Origin: Caldalkalibacillus salinus
GTDB taxonomy: Bacteria; Bacillota; Bacilli; Caldalkalibacillales; JCM-10596
NCBI RefSeq assembly: GCF_016745835.1
Contig: NZ_JAERVL010000004.1
Span: 310,001 to 374,000, forward strand
Direction: 5' to 3'
DNA length: 64,000 bases
Below the pieces are notes generated by a model, which saw nothing but the letters and a program-made list of their open reading frames with translations, was not told where the DNA came from and did not search any database. Numbering within the stretch: position 1 is the stretch's first letter; the number at the start of each line of letters is the position of its first letter. Shown here one piece after another: positions 57,056-64,000 of the stretch. A program made the position numbers and the translations under genes.

Positions 57056-57220
57056 TTACTCTTGAACTTTTCTTTCTAATCCATACCTTGTAAGCTCCAA
57101 CAAAGCTTGTGTACGTGTCGCAATACCTTCTTTCTCTTGATATTCTTCAACTTTTTTTAGCAAAGGGACCGGTACCCGTATATCAATTCTTTGAGTTTCA
57201 ATTCTGTTGCTCTTACTCAT
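57056..57220 (-). CDS. ribbon-helix-helix (Arc/MetJ-type) regulator
   Basis: 54 residues. N-terminal TQRIDIRVPVPLLKKVEEY is the beta-strand plus helix A of a RHH DNA-binding dimer; TRTQALLELTRYGLE is helix B. AGGGAGTG precedes the ATG, with a consensus promoter whose spacer is a palindrome (57254-57271), suggesting self-repression. No toxin gene is adjacent, so it is an orphan antitoxin-like or plain regulator. Confidence 0.75.
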   Translation of the reverse strand: MSKSNRIETQRIDIRVPVPLLKKVEEYQEKEGIATRTQALLELTRYGLERKVQE

Positions 57221-57247
57221 GGTGATCACTCCCTAATTGGGTTAAAA

Positions 57248-57276
57248 ATTATAAGCGAACGTTTTTTCGCTGACAA
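57248..57276 (-). promoter_or_regulatory. RHH promoter with operator-like spacer
   Basis: Minus-strand TTGTCA (57276-57271) and TATAAT (57253-57248), 17-base spacer. AGCGAA-N6-TTCGCT fills the spacer, the expected place for an autorepressor. Confidence 0.72.
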
Positions 57277-57350
57277 TAAACTGACATCATTTTCAACTAT
57301 AATGCAAAATAAGTAAAATCATCGTACGTATACGTCATAAATACATAATT

Positions 57351-57379
57351 TTTACTTTAATTGTACGTGATTTTATAGT
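57351..57379 (+). promoter_or_regulatory. possible sigma-A promoter
   Basis: TTTACT and TATAGT with a 17-base spacer, upstream of a GTGGTTA/TAACCAC hairpin (57390-57408) and GAGGAGGGAG. It could drive the small reading frames at 57427-57588 and then the hasA-like gene. Confidence 0.45.
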
Positions 57380-57426
57380 ATCATTAGTTGTGGTTATGGG
57401 GTAACCACAAAAATCCAGAGGAGGGA

Positions 57427-57588
57427 GTGTATGGTGCACCCATTGATTCTATACGTGAACACTACGTCTATTATACAGGATTATATAGGACGAGAGAAAG
57501 TATTGCCGTAAACTCACTCCTTTGGAACTATAATTATTTCATTATTCTGAAATATAAAGAGGAGGGTAGAGAAGATATTTATAACTAA
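57427..57588 (+). CDS. small frame upstream of hasA-like gene, doubtful
   Basis: 53 residues from GTG 57427 (VYGAPIDSIREHYVYYTG...), Tyr-rich. The ribosome site GAGGAGGG is too close to this GTG; it fits better an out-of-frame ATG at 57431 giving a 26-residue peptide. Either may be a leader peptide. No homology recognised. Confidence 0.25.
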   Translation: MYGAPIDSIREHYVYYTGLYRTRESIAVNSLLWNYNYFIILKYKEEGREDIYN

Positions 57589-57648
57589 CACACAAAAATT
57601 TTGACATTGCTTAGGCAAATTGTAACGGTTTTAAAGGAGGAACTATGA

Positions 57649-58944
57649 GTGTCACAATTAGATACTGCTACAGAAAGTACTCCACTACGACTAAAACGTG
57701 CAACTAAGGGACGAGCCCACAAAGAGACGGTAGGAAAATTAATTTTTGTTATTCTGTTATTTACTATTATCGTATCAGCGATGTACTGGGTGAATTACCA
57801 AGCAAAAGGTAGACTTGATATTTTTCTTGGACTATACGGTACGGTGATGATCACTTATCTTATTGGTAAAATGCTCCTTTCATTTAGATATAAACCAATC
57901 CAAACTGAAGCACCAATCAAGAAAGTGAGCGTTGTCATCCCTTCTTTTAACGAAAATCCGGAAGCAGCGGTAAAAACGGTGAATAGTGTTATTGACCAGG
58001 ATTATCCCATCCATGAAATTTTCTTCATTGATGATGGAAGTAAAGAAACTCTAGCATATTTACAAGTCAAGAAAATGGAGAATATATACCCAAACTTAAA
58101 GGCCTTCCGATACGAAAACAACAAAGGTAAGAGAGAAGCTCAAATCTTCGCTTTTGAAAGGCTGACAGGAGATATGATCGTGACTGTTGATTCTGATGGA
58201 TATTTATACCCTAATGCGGTGAGGGAGTTGTTAAAACCTTTTAATGATCCAGAAGTTATAGCTGTAACTGGATATATTAATGCAAGAAATCGAGATGATA
58301 ATTGGTTCACTCGATTATTGGATATGAGGTATGATAATGCCTTCCGTGTTGAAAGAGCAGCTCAATCAGTCACCGGTAATGTTTTAGTGTGTTCGGGTCC
58401 TAGTAGCTGTTATAAGGCTGAAGCCATCCTTGAAAATATTGAGCGTTATAAACATCAGACCTTCCTCGGGTAAAATGTACAAATTGGGGATGATCGTTGC
58501 TTGACTAAATTTGCGATAGAAAGAGGAAAAACGTTATATCAATCGACGGCACGTTGTGTAACGGATATCCCGTCTTCGTTAAGGCAGTTCCTAAAACAAC
58601 AAATTCGATGGAATAAATCATTCTTTAGAGAAAGTATCATTGCATTCAAAATAGGCTTAAAAAAACCTAAAACACTCGCATGGGTCATTTTAGAGATGAC
58701 ACTGTGGCTCACGTTCGGTATTGCATTAATATTTGGGGTGTTATGGAAGTCGAAAGCGCTTGGGGCTGTAATGTTGCTCTACTATTTATCTTATGTCTGT
58801 TTATCAGCCTACGCACGTAATGTTTTTTATATTTTAAAAAGACCTTTCGTTTTTATGCTAGCACCCTTATATGGGTTAGTTCATCTTGGTCTTTTGTTTC
58901 CAATTCGTTTATATGCACTCGTAACCATCAAAATCTTAATATGA
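57649..58944 (+). pseudogene. hasA: hyaluronan-synthase-like glycosyltransferase split by in-frame TAA
   Basis: The two halves (57649-58473; 58474-58944) lie in the same frame, separated only by TAA at 58471-58473. Joined they give 430 residues, close to streptococcal HasA (419). Family-2 features: VVIPSFNENPEAA, DSDGYLYPNA, GPSSCYKAE, GDDRCLT just after the stop, QQIRWNKSFFRES, then C-terminal membrane helices. Membrane enzyme polymerising UDP-sugars; hyaluronan, chitin-like or GlcNAc polymer are possible. GTG start, AGGAGG 8 bases upstream. The product is truncated before its GDD and QxxRW motifs unless the stop is suppressed or a sequencing error. Confidence 0.8.
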
Positions 58945-59054
58945 CCCGTAAGCGTGTTATAATGAAAGGCGGTTCAATCTACCAAGCTAGAATGTTCAAA
59001 CAAGCTTGCTAGTCTATATCATTGTAGTCATTGTACTTAAAGGGGTCATAAGAG

Positions 59055-60071
59055 ATGCTTAAGCTGATACGAAACATGGTGCTATCTACTGTACTCATGA
59101 CCTTATGTTTGACATCTTTGGTCTTTGTGCTCACTTCACCGAATACGAGCTCTCAAATTAATATACAAGGTCAACCGCTAAGTTTGGGTGGGCATTCAAC
59201 GGAAGCTGATACTCGTACATCAAACGGAGAAGGAGATATGAACGAAAATAAATCATCTCTTGAGAATTCCATTCATTCAATGGATGAGTCTGGTCAGTTC
59301 GTCCCTGTTCTGATGTATCATGAGTTTAAACAAGACGAGACGTCTAATGCGATCGTACTAGAGGCAGAATTTCGAGAGCATTTGACCTACCTTCAGTCTC
59401 AAGGCTATGAAACGATCTCTATTTATGACTTATTAGAGGCTACAAGAGGTGAGCGTCAACTACCGGAGAAACCGTTACTCATCACCATCGATGATGGTTA
59501 TCTAGGAAACTATGAAAAAGCCTTTCCTATACTCCAAGAATTAGGGATGCACGCCACCATCTTTGTTGTGACGAGTCAACGTGGGCAACAAACGAAGGTT
59601 CACGAACACTTCTCGTGGGCACAGGCGAAGGAAATGGTGGAGTCAGGGTTCATCTCCATACAGTCACACACACATGACCTGCACCACACGATTGAAACGG
59701 TAAACGGTATGCGCTCATCTCTTACGGGACGGCATGTCATAGAGGGACGTCAAGAATACCATGGTGTATATATTCGCCGTATGATGGAAGATTTGCAAAC
59801 AGCAAAAGTTCTTATTGAAGACAAGCTGGAACAAGACGTTGTCGCATTTTCCTACCCGTATGGACAGTATAATGATGAAGCGATACAGGTGGCGTTGTCG
59901 TTAGGGCACGAGTTAATGTTTACGATCCAAGAAGGTGTATACTACACTGAGGACTCTACTTACACCATTCCACGTATCAATGTGCCCGGGGGCTATACCG
60001 GTGCAGATATCGAGAGAGAGATTAACAGACTTCTTCAAGAGCGTGATGAGCGTGATGATAGACAGAATTGA
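59055..60071 (+). CDS. membrane-anchored polysaccharide deacetylase
   Basis: 338 residues. N-terminal anchor (VLSTVLMTLCLTSLVFVLT), Ser/Gly-rich linker, then a NodB-type domain: VLMYHEFK, TIDDGYLGNYEKAFP (DDG metal ligand), SHTHDLHH (H-x3-H ligands) and FSYPYGQYND. The YHEF-TIDDGY form resembles IcaB/PgaB-like enzymes that deacetylate surface GlcNAc polymers. It lies 110 bases after the synthase-like gene, which suggests a shared polymer. Confidence 0.88.
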   Translation: MLKLIRNMVLSTVLMTLCLTSLVFVLTSPNTSSQINIQGQPLSLGGHSTEADTRTSNGEGDMNENKSSLENSIHSMDESGQFVPVLMYHEFKQDETSNAIVLEAEFREHLTYLQSQGYETISIYDLLEATRGERQLPEKPLLITIDDGYLGNYEKAFPILQELGMHATIFVVTSQRGQQTKVHEHFSWAQAKEMVESGFISIQSHTHDLHHTIETVNGMRSSLTGRHVIEGRQEYHGVYIRRMMEDLQTAKVLIEDKLEQDVVAFSYPYGQYNDEAIQVALSLGHELMFTIQEGVYYTEDSTYTIPRINVPGGYTGADIEREINRLLQERDERDDRQN

Positions 60072-60213
60072 CATCTGAGGAGGACTTAAAAGGGACTACA
60101 CTATTCTATTGCTTCTTTCAAATATTGAGAGGTCAACACAAAAACAAAATAAATATCCCTTTATATACGCTTAAATGTCTTTAAGTGTATTTTTTTGTCT
60201 TCTTTTTCTGCGG

Positions 60214-60277
60214 TTTACAAAAAGTTAAGAATGATTGACAGAGACATAACATGGCTTTAACAACTTCCCTTTATAAT
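60214..60277 (+). promoter_or_regulatory. candidate PhoP-box promoter
   Basis: TTTACA (60214), TTAAGA (60225), TTGACA (60235), ATAACA (60246) and TTAACA (60257) occur at 11/10/11/11-base steps, then TATAAT at 60272. PhoP binds tandem TTAACA-like hexamers ~11 bp apart just upstream of a -10 box. Confidence 0.7.
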
Positions 60278-60324
60278 CGGGTTTAGGCACACGATACAAA
60301 TCATGGTGGAAAGAGGGGATGTAA

Positions 60325-61176
60325 GTGAAACTTGTTGTGATGGGAGACCTACACTATTCAGATATAGATGAAACGATAGAAGGGTTATCTGACGCACGGA
60401 GAGCGTTCTACCAAACATTTATTGCCCGTTTTTTAAGTATTGATGCGAATCTACACATCTCACTAGGAGATTTAACGAATTACGGTTATAGCACTGAGTT
60501 TGAAGGCATCCTTCAGGAGCTACAAAAAAAGAAAAGGGATTTCGTTCATGTCCTCGGGAATCATGACTTGTATGCACAGCCCAGAGAAAACGTTTTACGC
60601 ATAACTGAACAACCACGTTACCATGCTAGAACAACGGACCAGGCCGTCTTTGCTTTCTTAGATACCGCCAAGGAGATGGACCATAAGGATTGGGGCGGCT
60701 GGATAGATGAAGAACAATTAAGATGGTTTGAAAGAGTCGTGCGTGACTCAGGAACAAAGCCTCTCCTCGTATTTGCTCATCATCCGGTTCATGCCACCAC
60801 AAAACGTTCAGAGATGATTAAAGGCTCTATCCACCCTGACATCGACATGTGGGACATTTTAGGTCAAAAAGAAGGTCTAGGTGTTTACTTCAATGGGCAT
60901 ACCCATATTGAATCCATTGAACAGCAAAGAAATTGGACTTTTGTTCAACTTGCTGCGTGTCTTGATGAGCCGGCATTCCGTGTGGTGGACATTCAACAAG
61001 AGGACATTGTCGTCTCAGCGGTGGATGTGTGTGACGATGATGTTGTGAAGCATGCACCGATGATCTATGAACATATTCCTCATTTTACGCATCAGACAGA
61101 CGTCCGAGGTGAGAAGCAAGATCGGGAATGTCGGATTTCTTTGACCTCTATGATGGATATCGCAAGAGACAAGTAG
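60325..61176 (+). CDS. cytoplasmic metallophosphoesterase (CpdA/GpdQ-like)
   Basis: 283 residues, calcineurin fold with all metal motifs: MGDLHYSD, SLGDLTNYG, LGNHDLY, FAHHPVH and FNGHTHIE. No signal peptide. First gene of an operon with glycerophosphodiester/glycerol-3-phosphate transporter genes, so hydrolysis of imported glycerophosphodiesters is a reasonable inference. cAMP phosphodiesterase is the alternative family activity. GTG start after GAGGGGA. Confidence 0.83.
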   Translation: MKLVVMGDLHYSDIDETIEGLSDARRAFYQTFIARFLSIDANLHISLGDLTNYGYSTEFEGILQELQKKKRDFVHVLGNHDLYAQPRENVLRITEQPRYHARTTDQAVFAFLDTAKEMDHKDWGGWIDEEQLRWFERVVRDSGTKPLLVFAHHPVHATTKRSEMIKGSIHPDIDMWDILGQKEGLGVYFNGHTHIESIEQQRNWTFVQLAACLDEPAFRVVDIQQEDIVVSAVDVCDDDVVKHAPMIYEHIPHFTHQTDVRGEKQDRECRISLTSMMDIARDK

Positions 61177-61223
61177 GATGTAGGTTGAACATTTCATAAT
61201 CATTTCGAAGAGGGGTGGAGTAC

Positions 61224-62552
61224 ATGATGAAAAACATTTTACGATTATCTTTTGTCCTCTTGACAATAGGAGTGTTGGCGGCTTGTGGTGCTGCAGGAGA
61301 AACGTCCGGTGGTACAACGAATCAATCTAGTCAAGATAATGACGCAGAAACAGGGGATGCCGGTGGTGATAGTCCCATCGAGATCACATACTGGTACGCA
61401 TGGGGAGACAAGATCGGTGAAAATAATGAAAATTTGGTGCAAATGTTTAACGCATCACATGATGACATTCATGTGACTGCTGAGTATCAAGGGAGCTATG
61501 ATGACTTGCACGCCAAAACACAAGCGGCTTTTGCCGCTGGTCACGCACCGGAGGTCACACAGAACGAGATTGCATCAGTGGGCGTATTCGCCAATTCAGG
61601 TATGACAGAAAACCTCACGCCATTTATAGAAAAAGATGATATCGATTTGGACGATTTTAATCCTGGGCTGATGGGCAATTCATACGTAAATGGCGAGTTA
61701 TACGCTTTGCCTTATTTACGTAGCACGCCAATCCTATATCTTAATCAAACCATGTTAGAAGAGAAAGGACTTGACCCTGCTGGTCCACAAACGTGGGAAG
61801 CGTTCGAGTCTTACGCCAAGACGCTAACCTCAGAAGGAGAACGTGTGGGAATCACCATGCCTGTGAACATTTGGTTTTATGAAGCATTCGTTGCACAAAG
61901 CGACGGTGAAATGATGAGCGAGGATGGGAAAGCGATGGCCATTGACAGCGATGCTGGGATTGCCCCTGTGACATTATGGAAAAAGATGATGGATGAGGGT
62001 ATTATGAAAATCCCAACAGGAGATGAAGCAGGTGCCATAGCCACACAGGATTTTGTAAATGGTCGTGCAGGGATGGTCTTTTCTTCAACAGCTGACCTTA
62101 CATATTTACTCTCCATGGCCGAGGATCAAGGTTTTGAACTCAATACAACATTCATGCCCGCCAATCAATATTATGGTGTTCCTACAGGAGGGGCGAACCT
62201 CGTCATGACCGCGGGGCTAAGCAAAGAGAAACAGGAAGCAGCATGGACGTTTATTAAGTGGATGACGGCCACAGAACAAACAGCGTATGCGAGCGAATAT
62301 ACCGGTTACTTGCCTAGTCGACTATCTGCTATTGAGACTGAGAAAATTCAACAATTATACGAAGAAAAACCTCAGTTTAAAGTGGCAGTCGATCAACTTG
62401 AGTATGCGAGGCCAAGACCGATGCAAGATCAATATCCCCAGATCGCTAAGATTCTTCAGGACGAAATAACCCGGGCGCTTATTATGGAGGATGTAGAACC
62501 AGCAGAGGCTATCAGAACGGCAACGGAGAAAGCCAATGCACTTTTACAATAA
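61224..62552 (+). CDS. ugpB: glycerol-3-phosphate/glycerophosphodiester-binding lipoprotein UgpB-like
   Basis: 442 residues, lipobox VLAACGAA, family-1 solute-binding fold (ITYWYAWGDKIGENNENLVQMFN, LPYLRSTPILYLNQTML, a late YARPRPMQDQYPQIAKIL). The YWYAW start, RSTPILY and the neighbouring ATPase indicate UgpB rather than a sugar-binding protein. ATG at 61224 follows GAGGGG. Confidence 0.83.
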   Translation: MMKNILRLSFVLLTIGVLAACGAAGETSGGTTNQSSQDNDAETGDAGGDSPIEITYWYAWGDKIGENNENLVQMFNASHDDIHVTAEYQGSYDDLHAKTQAAFAAGHAPEVTQNEIASVGVFANSGMTENLTPFIEKDDIDLDDFNPGLMGNSYVNGELYALPYLRSTPILYLNQTMLEEKGLDPAGPQTWEAFESYAKTLTSEGERVGITMPVNIWFYEAFVAQSDGEMMSEDGKAMAIDSDAGIAPVTLWKKMMDEGIMKIPTGDEAGAIATQDFVNGRAGMVFSSTADLTYLLSMAEDQGFELNTTFMPANQYYGVPTGGANLVMTAGLSKEKQEAAWTFIKWMTATEQTAYASEYTGYLPSRLSAIETEKIQQLYEEKPQFKVAVDQLEYARPRPMQDQYPQIAKILQDEITRALIMEDVEPAEAIRTATEKANALLQ

Positions 62553-62602
62553 TGAGTGAATGGCAAAAAGCTCACCAATATATGTTAGGGGGATGTATAT
62601 AA

Positions 62603-63679
62603 ATGGCTCAAATCACACTGAAGAACGTCTCGAAATTTTTTAACGGAGAGGCGGTCGTCAAAAACCTTCAACTGACGATCAAAGAGGGGTCATTTACTGT
62701 GCTTGTAGGTCCTTCAGGTTGTGGAAAATCAACGACACTACGCATGATTGCCGGTCTGGAGAAGCAAACCACCGGTGACATTTGGATTGGAGACCGGTGT
62801 GTGAATGACATACCACCAGGAAAACGTGATATTGCCATGGTGTTTCAAAATTACGCGCTTTATCCCACAATGACAGTCAGAGAAAACATTGAGTTCGGAC
62901 TCATTAATAAGAAAATTCCCAAGGACGAGCGCAGACAACGTATTAATGACATCACAGAGATCGTTGGATTAACGCCCTTTTTAGATAAGAAACCACAAGT
63001 CCTATCGGGTGGACAGCGTCAACGAGTGGCATTGGCACGAGCGATGGTCAAAAAACCTCAAGTGTTTATTTTCGATGAGCCCTTATCCAATCTCGATGCG
63101 AAGTTACGACATCAGATGAGGTCTGAGCTCATTGAACTACACAAACGATTAGGAACTACATTTGTCTACGTCACACATGATCAGGTTGAGGCTATGTCCA
63201 TGGGGGATCAGATTGTCATTCTCAATCAGGGCGAGATACAACAAGTAGCCCCACCGCTAGATATCTATCGTGACCCAGAAAATACGTTCACAGCAGCATT
63301 TATAGGGACCCCTGCTATGAATATATTTAAGTATGACAAAGTGAATATGTATTTGCCACATGCGAAGATAGCCGAAGTCGGTTATATAGGTTTTCGTCCT
63401 GAAATGGTGAGCTTATCGACTCAAGCCCCTCATGGTCAAGCGTTCATTCTCCCGGGTGAAATGATGACGCGTGAGACATTAGGTTCTGAAGTGATTTACA
63501 AGGTCAAAACAAGTGCAGGACATTGTCTCGTCAAACAATACTTATCCTCAGTTGAGAGGGCTGAGAAAGTCTATTTGAGTGTGGACTATCGTGACCTATA
63601 CTTCTTTAACCATCACCAACAGCGCATAAGACCTATGATGCAGGAGCAAGCGTCTCCCGTTCTGCTGGAGGTGCAATGA
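62603..63679 (+). CDS. ugpC: UgpC/MsmX-type ABC ATPase
   Basis: 358 residues. GPSGCGKST Walker A, LSGGQRQRVALARA signature, DEPLSNLDAKLR Walker B, and a C-terminal regulatory TOBE region. Family ATPases can serve several transporters, so it may also energise the arabinan importer at 7 kb. Stop overlaps the ugpA start (ATGATG). Confidence 0.9.
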   Translation: MAQITLKNVSKFFNGEAVVKNLQLTIKEGSFTVLVGPSGCGKSTTLRMIAGLEKQTTGDIWIGDRCVNDIPPGKRDIAMVFQNYALYPTMTVRENIEFGLINKKIPKDERRQRINDITEIVGLTPFLDKKPQVLSGGQRQRVALARAMVKKPQVFIFDEPLSNLDAKLRHQMRSELIELHKRLGTTFVYVTHDQVEAMSMGDQIVILNQGEIQQVAPPLDIYRDPENTFTAAFIGTPAMNIFKYDKVNMYLPHAKIAEVGYIGFRPEMVSLSTQAPHGQAFILPGEMMTRETLGSEVIYKVKTSAGHCLVKQYLSSVERAEKVYLSVDYRDLYFFNHHQQRIRPMMQEQASPVLLEVQ

Positions 63680-64000
63680 TGGTCTGGGCCAAAATAAGAC
63701 CCTACGCCATGATTGCACCAGCCATTCTCATCTTCTGCCTGTTTTATATTTATCCCATTGGCTACATGGTCTACCTCAGTACGTTTGATTGGAATTTTGT
63801 TAGCCCAACAAAAATGTACGTCGGTTTAGAGAATTTCACGTCCCTATTTTCGGAAAGCGCGTTTAGGGAAGTCATGCACAACTCTATCACATATACGTGT
63901 CTGACCGTCTTCTTTACATTGGGGATGTCGCTCTTTTTAGCCATATGGCTGAATAAAAAAAGCATGGTGTATCGTTTTGTGCAAGGGGCTATTTTCAGCC
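63679..64000 (+). CDS. ugpA: UgpA-like ABC permease, N-terminal part
   Basis: The first 107 residues before the window ends: VWAKIRPYAMIAPAILIFCLF and YPIGYMVYLSTFDWNF are the first helix and loop of MalF/UgpA permeases. GGAGG lies 7 bases before ATG 63679; an adjacent ATG at 63676 is in frame. UgpE is expected beyond the window. Confidence 0.87.
   Translation, partial: MVWAKIRPYAMIAPAILIFCLFYIYPIGYMVYLSTFDWNFVSPTKMYVGLENFTSLFSESAFREVMHNSITYTCLTVFFTLGMSLFLAIWLNKKSMVYRFVQGAIFS

Noticed and set aside
57321-57337. TACGTATACGT upstream of the hasA-like gene as an AraR site
   Set aside because: Not the AraR core and no arabinose context.

Overview
The window reads as chromosome of a spore-forming Bacillota of the family Bacillaceae. 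The grounds are a CotF-type spore coat gene, extended -10 and AGGAGG signals throughout, and a block in the Bacillus subtilis order yjbI-yjbL-relQ-nadF-rluD-prpE ... fabI ... yjcF-yjcG-yjcH. Acid-rich exported proteins suggest an alkaliphile or halotolerant soil or sediment organism. The genus cannot be fixed from sequence reading alone.

Layout. 0-6.7 kb holds housekeeping genes: ackA end, pduL, EcsC-like, moaB, a glycoside-hydrolase-like lipoprotein, a MecA C-domain-only protein, RDD, glutaredoxin and GNAT. 6.7-12.7 kb is an arabinan-use operon (binding protein, two permeases, two GH43 enzymes) preceded by two AraR-like palindromes. 12.9-19.4 kb holds TraB-like, PepF, a PfkB kinase, an unrecognised 502-residue membrane-anchored protein and a truncated haemoglobin. 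19.6-29.6 kb is the conserved yjb/yjc block, with rodA-prpE on the minus strand, fabI behind a FapR-like site, a GDPD-like protein lacking several catalytic residues, and a PHP phosphoesterase. 29.8-34.8 kb holds pgpA-like, tRNA-Val(GAC), then a decayed AT-rich patch with an integrase remnant and several headless gene pieces.

34.8-44.7 kb holds a dienelactone-hydrolase-like enzyme, two spore-coat-like genes, a secreted BNR/FnIII beta-propeller protein and a complete L-rhamnose ABC importer with rhamnose mutarotase behind a perfect 18-bp cre-like palindrome. 45-49.8 kb holds a DMT transporter and a sigma-54 activator facing a -24/-12 promoter that drives 3-hydroxybutyrate dehydrogenase and a GntP permease. 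50-56.5 kb holds a DUF2339/DUF3999/copper-amine-oxidase-N cluster and an alkaline phosphatase lipoprotein. 56.6-64 kb holds a metallophosphoesterase remnant, a tiny ribbon-helix-helix repressor with an operator-like palindrome inside its promoter, a hyaluronan-synthase-like gene split by an in-frame TAA, a polysaccharide deacetylase, and a likely PhoP-controlled phosphoesterase-ugpB-ugpC-ugpA operon that runs off the window.

Together the genes describe a scavenger of plant or algal polysaccharide sugars (arabinose, rhamnose), ketone-body carbon and organic phosphate. I saw no CRISPR array, no complete insertion sequence and no obvious defence island. The best leads are regulatory (sigma-54, PhoP, AraR, RHH and cre sites), the proteins with missing domains or catalytic residues, and the rhamnose locus with its uncharacterised exported beta-propeller protein.
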